Below are positions 51,782 through 60,487 of a DNA stretch of 63,432 nt, one piece after another. The translations under genes were made by a program, and so were the position numbers. Below the pieces are notes generated by a model. That model saw only the letters and a list, made by a program, of their open reading frames with translations. It was not told where the DNA came from and did no database searches. Every line of letters begins with the position of its first letter. Position 1 is the first letter of the stretch. This DNA is from Euryarchaeota archaeon UBA88 (GTDB taxonomy: Archaea > Thermoplasmatota > Poseidoniia > Poseidoniales > Poseidoniaceae): NCBI GenBank assembly GCA_002499545.1, contig DAME01000024.1:1-63432 (forward strand), written 5' to 3'.

Positions 51782-52606
51782 TCATTCAAACAAGTCATCA
51801 AGGGATGGAAGTTCGGGTTTCACTGTGTCAGAAGGCAGCGATGAAGGAAGTTCGGATAGATCAGGTAGTGCAGGAGAGACAATCGGTTGAGGGGCTACTG
51901 GTTCTGATAGAGGTGCAGCATCAGGTGCGGGTTGCGAAATTGGTGCATTGGAGGCAGAAGGCAGCGGGACTGATGCAACACCCTCACTCTTGAAATCGTG
52001 TTCTTTGTTCAGCCAGGGTAAGTCCGGAGATTCTGCTGCAGTGGATTGACCCGGTAATGGAACGTTACTGACTTTGTGCCGTGCCAGATCTTCTGGAGTC
52101 GAACTCGCAGATTGAACCACTTCTCGAAACTGGTCTGTTTGAGCGTGCGGTGCAGGATTGGCGCGAGCCATCTCTGCAGCAATTTGTGCCGATTCTCCAG
52201 TGCCGAGCGCTGAAAATGCGTCTTCCATAGAGATTGTATCTTGCACAGGTTCTTGCTCGAGAACCGTTGCAATCAGAAATTTCGTGTTCTCTGATTGGGG
52301 ACGAACGGTTTCTAATCCATATCGATCGGATTGGGTTGTTGGCTGGTACGAGGTTTTCAAATCATCCAATGCCTCAAATTGCTCTTGAACTGAAGGCTGG
52401 TGAATGTCCTCAAATACGGGTCGTTGACGAGATGCGAAAAACCATACTGTAAAACAAATTCCTGCCAAAACAACGAGGATGATTTCTTCCAAACCAAACC
52501 CGTTTTCGAGTCCCAGTTCAGCGACGAAACTTATTGCTGCCAGTAGGAGAAGAATGCCACCAATTACCAGTGATGCAGATGCGAGTCGAGGGGCTTTAGG
52601 GTCCAT
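51782..52606 (-). CDS. Membrane protein with long disordered Pro/Ser-rich tail
   Basis: 274 residues: two helices at the N-terminus (LVIGGILLLLAAISFVAELG and IILVVLAGICFTVWFFASRQ), then a long cytoplasmic or external region of low complexity with many Pro, Ser, Ala and Glu, ending in PSLPSDTVKPELPSLDDLFE. No enzyme motif. Located 14 bases downstream of folD on the same strand, so possibly co-transcribed. Function unknown. Confidence 0.6.
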   Translation of the reverse strand: MDPKAPRLASASLVIGGILLLLAAISFVAELGLENGFGLEEIILVVLAGICFTVWFFASRQRPVFEDIHQPSVQEQFEALDDLKTSYQPTTQSDRYGLETVRPQSENTKFLIATVLEQEPVQDTISMEDAFSALGTGESAQIAAEMARANPAPHAQTDQFREVVQSASSTPEDLARHKVSNVPLPGQSTAAESPDLPWLNKEHDFKSEGVASVPLPSASNAPISQPAPDAAPLSEPVAPQPIVSPALPDLSELPSSLPSDTVKPELPSLDDLFE

Positions 52607-52619
52607 AGTATCACTTCAT

Positions 52620-53510
52620 TCAAGAGTCCAATGTGTCCGATATCGAAAGTTCAGTGGCTCGAACGGTATTTTCCATCAACATGGCAATGGTCATTGGCCC
52701 CACGCCACCAGGTACTGGAGAAAGCCAAGATGCGACATTCGCAACATCGGGATGAACATCTCCCGCAAGTCGCCAGCCCCGTTCTCGACTCGAGTCATCG
52801 ACTCGATTTATTCCAACATCGACCACAACAGCTCCAGGTTTAATCCAATCTTCACGAACCATTTCAGGTCGTCCGACAGCTGCAATTACAATGTCAGCAG
52901 ATGCACAGAGTTCGGTGGTATTGCGGGTGCGAGAGTGAGCAACTGTCACAGTTGCGTCAACACCTTTGACGCCAAGTAAGAGCGCTTGCGGCATGCCCAC
53001 AATTCTTGACCTGCCGAGAATTACGGCGGTTTTACCAGATGTTTCGACACCCGCCCATTCAAGCATTCGCATGACACCGCTAGGGGTGCAAGGAAGCATT
53101 CCATCCATTCGTCCTTGAACCAAACGTCCGAGATTTTGCGGATGGAATCCGTCAACGTCCTTGGAAGGATGGATTAAATCTGTAAGAGATTCTTCGTCCA
53201 TGTGCGGAGGGAGTGGAGATTGCACCAAAATTCCATGAAGTCCTTCTTGAGAATTGAGTGATTCAATGGCACTGCGGACTTCGTCTTCAGATGCGTTGGA
53301 CGGGAGTTCGATGTGGGTGCTTTGGATACCGAGCCGTTCACAAGCCCGAACTTTGGAACCCACGTACACGTGGCTTGCAGGGTCGTCGCCGACGATAACG
53401 ACTGCTAAATGCGGCATAACACCTCGAAGTTTGCATTGCTCAATACGAGCATGTAGGCCATTTTCGACCTCGAGAGCACAGGCCTTACCATCCAAACGTT
53501 GGGCGACCAT
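52620..53510 (-). CDS. folD: Methylene-THF dehydrogenase/cyclohydrolase
   Basis: Bifunctional enzyme that converts methylene-tetrahydrofolate to methenyl- and then 10-formyl-tetrahydrofolate. Markers: VIVGDDPASHVYVGSKVRACERLGI with the catalytic Lys, GILVQSPLPPHM, the HPSKDVDGFHPQNLGRL block, PCTPSGVMRML, and a Rossmann portion with VILGRSRIVGMPQALLLG and VDVGINRVDDSSRERG. 296 residues is typical. With gcvT at the other end of the window it indicates bacterial-style folate chemistry rather than methanopterin. Preceded by tRNA-Thr on the same strand but not clearly linked. Confidence 0.95.
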   Translation of the reverse strand: MVAQRLDGKACALEVENGLHARIEQCKLRGVMPHLAVVIVGDDPASHVYVGSKVRACERLGIQSTHIELPSNASEDEVRSAIESLNSQEGLHGILVQSPLPPHMDEESLTDLIHPSKDVDGFHPQNLGRLVQGRMDGMLPCTPSGVMRMLEWAGVETSGKTAVILGRSRIVGMPQALLLGVKGVDATVTVAHSRTRNTTELCASADIVIAAVGRPEMVREDWIKPGAVVVDVGINRVDDSSRERGWRLAGDVHPDVANVASWLSPVPGGVGPMTIAMLMENTVRATELSISDTLDS

Positions 53511-53598
53511 AGCCGTGGTAGAGAATTCAACTCTTTATGATTCGCGTTCACTTGACAGTGAAAGATAGACTCTCGTAAAGTGAGAGGGGGGGCAAAGA

Positions 53599-53670
53599 GC
53601 CTGCGGAGGGACTCGAACCCCCGACCTTCGGATTACAAATCCGATGCACTACCAGCTATGCTACACAGGC
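53599..53670 (-). tRNA. tRNA-Thr (anticodon TGT)
   Basis: 72-nt cloverleaf on the minus strand: acceptor GCCTGTG/CGCAGGC (one G-T pair), D arm GCATAGCTGGTAGTGC, anticodon stem TCGGA/TCCGA with loop TTTGTAA (anticodon TGT), and T arm with loop TTCGAGT. No intron; CCA not encoded. No clear TATA box is seen upstream. Confidence 0.95.
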
Positions 53671-53772
53671 GACGAAACGTTCCAGTCACTCACCCTTGAT
53701 GAAACAAACGGATGGCAACGACGAAATGAGAACGATCAAATGAGCCAAATCTGGGTCAAAAGGTGATTAAGT

Positions 53773-54768
53773 TCAGTCAAGAACCGATGCTAACTGATGT
53801 TGTCTTTGCATCAATTTACTGAACAAAGGTGGAATCAGTGCAAGCCAAAACATGCCATAGTACCCTGCTGGAAGTTGCGGTGCTTCGTCATGAACAGTCA
53901 AGCGTTCATATCGAGTGCTTGACCGAAGGTGATGCGACGGATGCAGCGGTAGTTCCAGCAACGTCCATCGCGAGAGTCGACGACGGCTTTCCCAAGCATG
54001 TGAGGCATTGGGTCGCTCGTTCATCTCACGCAACAAACCGTGGTGCTGGATGTAATTCACGAATTCTAACAAATAAATCGCTACGGCTGCTTGGAGAATA
54101 AAGGCTGCGAGAAACGCCCAGCCAGCGAAAGCCAAACCAATCAACAGTACTGCTTCGGCGATTAACGAGTTTCGCGTGTCCACTGGACGGGCTTTGTAAG
54201 CACCTCGCACTTGCCGAGGAACAGTTTGCAGAACGTGATAATACACGCCTCGGCCCCATGGGGATGATGTTGGGTCAACCTCACGAGCCCAGTGTTTGTG
54301 GTGGGTATGATTGTGCTCAGTTGTAAAATGCAGATAGAGCACACAAAACAGAGACATCCGAGCTGATTTTCTACTGAGTGATTTAGGGCGACGGTGTCCA
54401 AGCTCATGTGCAGCAACAATTCCAGAGGCTCCATTTGAGAGACCCGCTGAAAGAATTCCCAACGTCGTAAAAACCGTCAAACCATCAAGTGAGACCCTCC
54501 AAAACAGGACAACTAAAATCACAGGCACACACCATGCATGAAGGTGAGCAATGATGTTGTGAGCGTTCCCCTCCTGCAATGGGTCTGTCGTTGTTGATTC
54601 TCCGATCATCAGTTCAAGAAACGGATAGATGACGAGCAGAAGAACCAGCGTAGAAGCCATCCAAACTCCACCGACCCAAAGCGATGCAAGTGTAACTGCT
54701 GGGGTAAGAAGCCCCCACAAGTGCGGAACCCACCTCTGGCTCATGGATAGTTCATCGAGTCGCTCCAT
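53773..54768 (-). CDS. AlkB-like membrane alkane hydroxylase / fatty acid desaturase family
   Basis: Membrane di-iron oxygenase of the alkane 1-monooxygenase branch, which hydroxylates terminal carbons of alkanes or fatty chains using O2. The three histidine motifs are present: HELGHR near residue 120, EHNHTHHKHW near 150, and HPSHHLRSSTRYERL near 280, plus the NYIQHHGL element between them; the last fits the AlkB NYxEHYGL and LQRHxDHH patterns. About six helices in 331 residues. Substrate is not certain, and other family members act on lipids or xylenes. Rubredoxin and reductase genes are not adjacent. Divergent from an aminotransferase gene. Confidence 0.78.
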   Translation of the reverse strand: MERLDELSMSQRWVPHLWGLLTPAVTLASLWVGGVWMASTLVLLLVIYPFLELMIGESTTTDPLQEGNAHNIIAHLHAWCVPVILVVLFWRVSLDGLTVFTTLGILSAGLSNGASGIVAAHELGHRRPKSLSRKSARMSLFCVLYLHFTTEHNHTHHKHWAREVDPTSSPWGRGVYYHVLQTVPRQVRGAYKARPVDTRNSLIAEAVLLIGLAFAGWAFLAAFILQAAVAIYLLEFVNYIQHHGLLREMNERPNASHAWESRRRLSRWTLLELPLHPSHHLRSSTRYERLTVHDEAPQLPAGYYGMFWLALIPPLFSKLMQRQHQLASVLD

Positions 54769-54900
54769 GTAAATGCTGTCATGTTTTGGGTTTCACTCTC
54801 GGTTGTTGTACTCAAATTCTCAAAAACGCGTGGATTTCAGGGAGAACGTCCAACCAAAATAAGAGACAAAACAAAGAACGACGCAACTTACGGAGGGGGC

Positions 54901-56187
54901 ATGGATGAGAACCCTGGTGCGAGTTTGCTCAACCCGTATGCCCAATCAAAAGTCGGCAGCGATACAATTTTCAGCTGGTGGGCCCGTTACCAAACCGCCA
55001 CCAGTGAGGGCTTTGATGCAGTCAATGGAACCATTGGGGCCTTACTGGAAAACGACGGTACGCTTGCAATCAATCAAGTTGTCGACCAAGCAGTTCGTGC
55101 ATCACCTCCGGTCGAAATTGCGGCGTATGCTCCATTGAAGGGACTACCGGCATTTCTTGACCTGTCCAAAACATTGGCACTCGGTGACTATCGTAAGGCA
55201 TTGGAAGACATGGGGCTCAACATCACGGCGACAGCAAGTCCGGGTGGATCTGGCGCCTTGTTTTTAGCCGCTACGAACTTTGCCAACCGTGGTGATAAAG
55301 TGCTGCTTCGAGACCGTCATTGGGGGCCGTACAAAGGATTTTTGTCAGGATGCGATTTAGGATTTGCTTCCTACCCATTGTTGCCAAACAACGTGAATTC
55401 TGGACACCCGTTCGTCGATATCGAATCATTCAAGTCCGAATTGGCCAACTTGTGCTCAACCCAAGACAAGGTGATGATATGGCTCAATGATCCCGCACAC
55501 AATCCGACCGGACTTTCGCTCACAGCCAATGGCCGAGCAGCCGTGTTGGAGGCAGTGATGGAAAGTGCATCTCGAAACGAGCATGTAGGTCATACGCTCT
55601 TGCTGGATGCAGCCTACCATCTCTATGCTGAAGAACCTCATGGATGGAGTCAAACGTTGTTGGACGCACTCAATGACGGTTGGCCTTGGAGTGAAAACTT
55701 CCTCATCACCTTTGCCATCTCACTGTCCAAATCCCACACCATTTACGGACTGAGAACTGGCGCATTGGTGAGTGTTCATCCAGACAGTACTGTAACTGAT
55801 AAAATCGAGACAGTTATGGGCGTCACTGGACGTCAAACGTGGTCAGCCGCACCAAGAGTTGCCCAGTATGCGGTGAGTGAATTGCACGCCGACCCTGAAA
55901 CTGGTGAAGCGTGGGTCATCGAGCGAGACCGGCTTCAAGCACTCCTGGTCGAACGCCGTACGAGCATGATTGAGGAATGCAAGCGACTTGATGTACCCCT
56001 CAACCCGACACACGACGGATTCTTTGCCTGGCTCGAACACGACGACCCCGAACGCATTGCAGAAGCATGCGCTCAACAGCACGTTTACCTCGTACCCTTA
56101 AGCGGAGGGGTACGAATTGGGTTGTGTGCAGTTCCAATGAAACACATCCCTCGCGTCGCACAAGCCCTAGCACATGCTCTCAAGTGA
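54901..56187 (+). CDS. Aromatic/aspartate aminotransferase family protein
   Basis: PLP aminotransferase of the class I fold. Visible: ASPGGSGALFLAATNFANRG as the phosphate-turn region, NDPAHNPTGLSL as the NPTG motif, LLDAAYHLYAEE with the cofactor Asp, Schiff-base lysine in ISLSKSHTIYGLRTG near residue 290, and the C-terminal GGVRIGLCA Arg. 428 residues. The NDPAHNPTG and SLSKSHTIYG forms look more like tyrosine/aromatic aminotransferases of the aspartate family. Substrate not settled. ATG at 54901 follows a GGAGGGGG ribosome site; an in-frame start at 54781 is far upstream and unlikely. Confidence 0.8.
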   Translation: MDENPGASLLNPYAQSKVGSDTIFSWWARYQTATSEGFDAVNGTIGALLENDGTLAINQVVDQAVRASPPVEIAAYAPLKGLPAFLDLSKTLALGDYRKALEDMGLNITATASPGGSGALFLAATNFANRGDKVLLRDRHWGPYKGFLSGCDLGFASYPLLPNNVNSGHPFVDIESFKSELANLCSTQDKVMIWLNDPAHNPTGLSLTANGRAAVLEAVMESASRNEHVGHTLLLDAAYHLYAEEPHGWSQTLLDALNDGWPWSENFLITFAISLSKSHTIYGLRTGALVSVHPDSTVTDKIETVMGVTGRQTWSAAPRVAQYAVSELHADPETGEAWVIERDRLQALLVERRTSMIEECKRLDVPLNPTHDGFFAWLEHDDPERIAEACAQQHVYLVPLSGGVRIGLCAVPMKHIPRVAQALAHALK

Positions 56188-56196
56188 GGTCGTTCG

Positions 56197-56571
56197 ATGA
56201 AATCCATCAGAGAGAATTTTCTGCTCAGTGGAATGATTTGCATTGTATCTGGAGCGTTTTTTACCGTCGCAGGAATCATGTCGATTGCAGGTACAGTTGG
56301 AATCTGCGGAATTGTCTTGTTCGTTATTGGAATGAGCACGCCATCGCAACTCGGGATGACGGAAGAAGAAGTGGCCAATTGGCTTCCAGATGCGACGGAA
56401 TTACCGGATGCTGGGCGGATGATGTTTCGAGTCGATGTGACGCTGGATGAGCCGAAACAGTGCAGTATTCTGTGCGGCCCATGCGGCCACGTGGAAGTGG
56501 TGAATGGCGAACGGCCAAGACAATTTACCTGCCCGAAATGTTCTGCAATGTTGTGGGATGAAGAAGAGTAG
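56197..56571 (+). CDS. Small membrane protein with zinc ribbon-like tail
   Basis: 124 residues: two N-terminal helices (SGMICIVSGAFFTVAGIMSI and CGIVLFVIGMSTPS), an acidic middle, and a C-terminal pair of Cys motifs (CGPCGHVEVV and CPKCSAMLW) that look like a rubredoxin-type zinc knuckle on the cytoplasmic side. Family not recognised. It begins nine bases after the aminotransferase stop and precedes pheS. Confidence 0.6.
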   Translation: MKSIRENFLLSGMICIVSGAFFTVAGIMSIAGTVGICGIVLFVIGMSTPSQLGMTEEEVANWLPDATELPDAGRMMFRVDVTLDEPKQCSILCGPCGHVEVVNGERPRQFTCPKCSAMLWDEEE

Positions 56572-56654
56572 GCCGACGAGATTTTCTGTAAAGAACTCTC
56601 TTTGGCATTCATTCTATCCACAGAATTGAAAGGCCGTGAATCGCTACGAAGCAC

Positions 56655-58139
56655 ATGGACGCAGTTACCATGCTCAACCCCGAGCGTCGCATGCTGCGAA
56701 CCATGCAGACGAACCCGAGCCATGAGTGGACCCTTGCAGAGGTTCTGGAGGCGTGCCAGTGGACGGACCAAGCAGTAGCTGCCGGTGCAGGACACGGGTT
56801 AACCAATGCCGGATTCGTAAAAACCAATGAAGAACATCAAGAAACGATTCGAGTGGCTCAAGAAGGGCAAAATGCTGTGGCTGATGGTCTGTTGGAAGCA
56901 CGAGTATGGAACTGGATTTGTTCAACTGAAGGTGCTGATATGGCAGGACTACAAGCCACTTTCCAACGGCACGAAGCCGGACCAGGTGTTGGTCTCTTGA
57001 AGCGATTAGGTGTCCAACTCGAGTCTGGTTCATTCATGGCCCAAGACCCCGATGCCGTAACTTCAGAAATCGCCAAGCGCACCGAATTCATCGCTGGACT
57101 TCCGGCTCCAATCCAAACTTTGGACCAAACAATGCTCCACCACTTCCAGTCCCGAAAGGGCCTTGTCGAATCGGTCGTGATGACGACACGCACATGGACC
57201 ATCACGCCTATGGGCCAATCAGTTGAAGCAGCTGCTTTAGTCGAACAACAGTCCGTTAGCGAAATCACCACTGAATTACTCCAGTCCGATGCCTGGAAAG
57301 ATGCAGATTTCCGTTCCTTCGACGTATCCCTTGAATCCACTACCCCGCGAACCGGTCGAAGTCATCCAATGCAAGCTTTGATTGAACGCGTACGAAGTAT
57401 TTTCCTCGAAATGGGATTTTCAGAACTGGTGGATGATTATGTGCAAACAGCAGGATGGAACATGGATGCTTTATTCATCCCCCAAGACCATCCTGCAAGA
57501 GAAATGCAGGACACGTTTTACCTTGAGAATCCAGCTTCAATAGACCTACCAAAAGACCTCACTGATGCTTGGGGTGCGATTCATGAACACGGAGGTGATA
57601 CCGGCTCGGTTGGATGGGGCGGCGCATTTTCGGAAGCGACGTCAAAAAAGGGATTGCTCCGAACCCATACCACCGTCAACACCATTCAGTATCTCGCCGA
57701 GAATCCAAGCGAGCCTTGCCGAGTGTTTTCTGTCGACAGGGTGTTTCGAAAAGAAGCAATTGACCGCACCCACCTCCCCGAATTCCACCAAATTGAAGGT
57801 ATTATCATGGAGGAAGGTGCGAACCTTCAGATGCTTGTAGCGACGCTGAAAACATTCTATGCCAAAATGGGATATCCTGAGGTCCGAGTGCGACCTGCCT
57901 ACTTCCCATACACTGAACCAAGCCTCGAAATTGAAGTCAAATGGAGAGGGAAGTGGTTGGAGTTGGGTGGTGCAGGGATTTTCCGACCCGAAGTAACCGA
58001 ACCACTCGGCATCGCATCTCCAGTTCTTGCGTGGGGCATGGGACTTGAACGGTTGGCTATGCTCGTTCTTGGACTTGATGACATTCGTCAACTCTACATC
58101 TCTGACCTTGAATGGTTGAGAAATCAACCAATTCTTTGA
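56655..58139 (+). CDS. pheS: Phenylalanyl-tRNA synthetase alpha subunit
   Basis: Catalytic subunit that charges tRNA-Phe. Archaeal-type long PheS: an N-terminal winged-helix region (residues ~10-150, EWTLAEVLEACQWTDQAVAAG), then the class II catalytic core with motif 1 (HPMQALIERVRSIFLEMGF), motif 2 (CRVFSVDRVFRKEAIDRTH, HQIEG) and motif 3 (WGMGLERLAMLVLGLDDIR) near the end, with VRPAYFPYTEPS for Phe binding. 494 residues is normal. pheT is not in this window. An in-frame ATG at 56670 is another possible start. Confidence 0.95.
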   Translation: MDAVTMLNPERRMLRTMQTNPSHEWTLAEVLEACQWTDQAVAAGAGHGLTNAGFVKTNEEHQETIRVAQEGQNAVADGLLEARVWNWICSTEGADMAGLQATFQRHEAGPGVGLLKRLGVQLESGSFMAQDPDAVTSEIAKRTEFIAGLPAPIQTLDQTMLHHFQSRKGLVESVVMTTRTWTITPMGQSVEAAALVEQQSVSEITTELLQSDAWKDADFRSFDVSLESTTPRTGRSHPMQALIERVRSIFLEMGFSELVDDYVQTAGWNMDALFIPQDHPAREMQDTFYLENPASIDLPKDLTDAWGAIHEHGGDTGSVGWGGAFSEATSKKGLLRTHTTVNTIQYLAENPSEPCRVFSVDRVFRKEAIDRTHLPEFHQIEGIIMEEGANLQMLVATLKTFYAKMGYPEVRVRPAYFPYTEPSLEIEVKWRGKWLELGGAGIFRPEVTEPLGIASPVLAWGMGLERLAMLVLGLDDIRQLYISDLEWLRNQPIL

Positions 58140-58278
58140 TCGGCGTATCTCACAGCGTCGTAGACCGAAGGGGGGTTTCACGTTTCTTCAATCGAGTATT
58201 TAGGGAAAGAGGTGCGAGGCCTGCATGTACTGATTCCTATCTGAATACTTGGACAGCGAATCGAATGGAGACTTCTAC

Positions 58279-59661
58279 ATGACCACATTTCACGCACTTG
58301 GCCTTTCAGAGGCTCTTCTTCGAGCGGTTGAAAGCGAAGGATACACCGACGCTACGCCCGTGCAAGAACTCTCAATACCTCCACTTCTCAAGGGACGGGA
58401 TGTACTCGGTGTTGCACAAACGGGTACTGGAAAAACGGCAGCCTTCGCACTTCCAGTGCTGCAGATAATGGATCGTAATAGACCCCAAGGGAAGCGCCAC
58501 ATTCGCGCCCTCATTCTATCGCCTACCCGCGAACTAGCAGCGCAAATCGACGAGCGTTTTGCAGCCTACAGCGAACACATGGACCTCCGCCATCGCGTGA
58601 TATTTGGTGGAGTCAATCAAAATCCACAAGTTCGAGCATTGCAAAAAGGACTGGATATATTAGTCGCAACACCGGGTAGATTGCTCGACTTGATTGGTCA
58701 GGGCCATATCGACCTTGGGAAGGTCGAATTCTTTGTGCTCGATGAAGCAGACAGAATGCTCGATATGGGATTCATTCGAGACATTCAGAAAGTACTCAAA
58801 TTGCTCCCGGCTCGACGTCAAAATTTGTTATTCAGTGCAACAATGCCGAAATCAATTGCCACACTGGCTGGAAGTTTTCTCAACAATGCAGTCATGGTGG
58901 ATGTCAGTCCAAAGGAAATGACCGTGGACCGAATTGAACAAAAAATCATGTTTCTACGAAAGGCTGACAAGCGTCGCTTATTGGTTCAACTCATCAAAGA
59001 AGAACGGGTCAAGTGCGGCATTGTCTTTACTCGAACCAAGCATGGTGCGAACCGGTTGGTGAAGCAATTAGATCAGAGTAACATTGCTGCTGCTGCCATC
59101 CACGGCAATAAAAGCCAAGGCGCACGAACGAAGGCATTGGCAGGATTCAAGAATGGTTCCATTCCGATTCTGGTAGCAACTGACATTGCAAGTCGAGGAA
59201 TCGATGTCGATGGAATCACCCACGTGTTCAATTACGATTTACCAAATGAGCCTGAAAGTTATGTCCATAGAATAGGGCGAACCGCTCGGGCAGGTCGCAG
59301 TGGAATCGCCTACGCTTTTTGCGATGACAGTGAAAGCGGATACTTGGTTGGTATCCAGCAACTCATTGGCAAAGAAATCCCCGTTGAAAGTTCCCACCCG
59401 TTCCACTTTGTTGGAGCGATTCCAAAGCCAGGTCAAAAGGCTGGAAAAGTCAAGACAGGAGGTGGAAGTAATGGACGGCAGAACAATCGAAACACGAAGT
59501 CACAATCGGGTGGACAGTCTCGAAACCGTTCACCATCACGAAACAAAAATCGGTCAAAAACTGACGGGAAGCCGTCCAACACTTCAAACTCAGCAAACCG
59601 TAGAAATCGCAGCCGAGGTCAAAACCAAGGTCGTCAAAATCGTCGGGATTCAAATCGATGA
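58279..59661 (+). CDS. DEAD-box RNA helicase, RhlE-like
   Basis: ATP-dependent RNA helicase that remodels RNA or RNP. Motifs in order: Q-motif (FHALGLSEALLRAVESEGY, PVQELSIP), Walker A AQTGTGKT, PTRELAAQI, TPGRLLDL, DEAD in VLDEADRMLDMGF, SAT, and HRIGRTARAGRSG in the second domain. The C-terminal ~60 residues are basic, Asn/Arg/Ser/Gly-rich and disordered, likely for RNA binding. Bacterial-type RhlE/CshA in style. ATG at 58279 (MTTFHALGL); a TTG at 58249 is in frame. A long leader of ~140 bases without a clear structure precedes it. Confidence 0.93.
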   Translation: MTTFHALGLSEALLRAVESEGYTDATPVQELSIPPLLKGRDVLGVAQTGTGKTAAFALPVLQIMDRNRPQGKRHIRALILSPTRELAAQIDERFAAYSEHMDLRHRVIFGGVNQNPQVRALQKGLDILVATPGRLLDLIGQGHIDLGKVEFFVLDEADRMLDMGFIRDIQKVLKLLPARRQNLLFSATMPKSIATLAGSFLNNAVMVDVSPKEMTVDRIEQKIMFLRKADKRRLLVQLIKEERVKCGIVFTRTKHGANRLVKQLDQSNIAAAAIHGNKSQGARTKALAGFKNGSIPILVATDIASRGIDVDGITHVFNYDLPNEPESYVHRIGRTARAGRSGIAYAFCDDSESGYLVGIQQLIGKEIPVESSHPFHFVGAIPKPGQKAGKVKTGGGSNGRQNNRNTKSQSGGQSRNRSPSRNKNRSKTDGKPSNTSNSANRRNRSRGQNQGRQNRRDSNR

Positions 59662-59671
59662 AGGATGGCGC

Positions 59672-60433
59672 TTAGAAGTCCCACGGACTCTTTGGCGCTT
59701 CTTCACTCGTTGGCGGAGTAATAGGAGAAGCCGGCGAAGATGCTTGGTCAGTCAGCGGAGGAGTAATTGATGCAACCGGGGATGTCGGTTGCTGATCAAT
59801 CTGCTGAACAGGCTGTTGATTTGGGACCGGTGCTTGGTACAAGACTTGTCCTTGTGGCATCTGACCCATTGGCATTATGACTGAAGGCTTTGGATCATCA
59901 ATAATCACCGCCAAAAGAACTCCTAATCCTATGAAGAGAACGCCACAACATACGCCACCAAAGCCGCCGAATAATGAAAGAGCCCCGTCAGTCCTCGCCT
60001 CTTCACACTCGGCATCACAGTACGTAGCACGAATGTTGAGGTTAACATTGCTGGCGTACGAATATTCCATATCAGATGCTCCTCCAAAGGCGCTATAGAA
60101 CTCTTCAGTACCTGGGGCTGGACTTTCCATTGAGTCTTCATTACCCGACATGAGAATGCAATAATCGTCGTCGCTTACAACTTCATATCCTGTGCTATCG
60201 GTAATGGACAGTTGAAGTGAGTCACAATCTACTGGATGTATGACGTAAACATCGACAATCCATGTTCCGTTTGTGGGTATCGAAAAACTGCCGCTCGACT
60301 GCGATGATGCAAAGGACTCTTCAATTTCACCAAAACCATCAGCTGCGTCACCGATTCCAATGACCATTCCCACGCCTCCAATGAAGAAAAGCAGTGCTCC
60401 TAAGACGAGTGATATTTTACCTGCGATGTGCAT
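59672..60433 (-). CDS. Membrane protein with extracellular beta domain and Pro/Gln tail
   Basis: 253 residues: an N-terminal helix (KISLVLGALLFFIGGVGMVIG), an outside domain of ~110 residues with four Cys (VDCDSLQL, DDDYCILM, TYCDAECEE) that reads as a beta sandwich (NGTWIVDVYVIHPVDC), a second helix (GVCCGVLFIGLGVLLAVII), and a cytoplasmic Pro/Gln/Ser-rich tail ending in KSPWDF. No known motif. Related small membrane proteins with this layout are common in marine archaea; function unknown. Confidence 0.6.
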   Translation of the reverse strand: MHIAGKISLVLGALLFFIGGVGMVIGIGDAADGFGEIEESFASSQSSGSFSIPTNGTWIVDVYVIHPVDCDSLQLSITDSTGYEVVSDDDYCILMSGNEDSMESPAPGTEEFYSAFGGASDMEYSYASNVNLNIRATYCDAECEEARTDGALSLFGGFGGVCCGVLFIGLGVLLAVIIDDPKPSVIMPMGQMPQGQVLYQAPVPNQQPVQQIDQQPTSPVASITPPLTDQASSPASPITPPTSEEAPKSPWDF

Positions 60434-60487
60434 ACTGAGTCCTGCGGAGCGAAGTTTATCAACACTGCTCTGTGAAGCAAATCGTCG

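Noticed and set aside
56674..57340. Long reading frames antisense to pheS
   Set aside because: They are shadows of the strong pheS coding frame, with low-complexity content and no motif.
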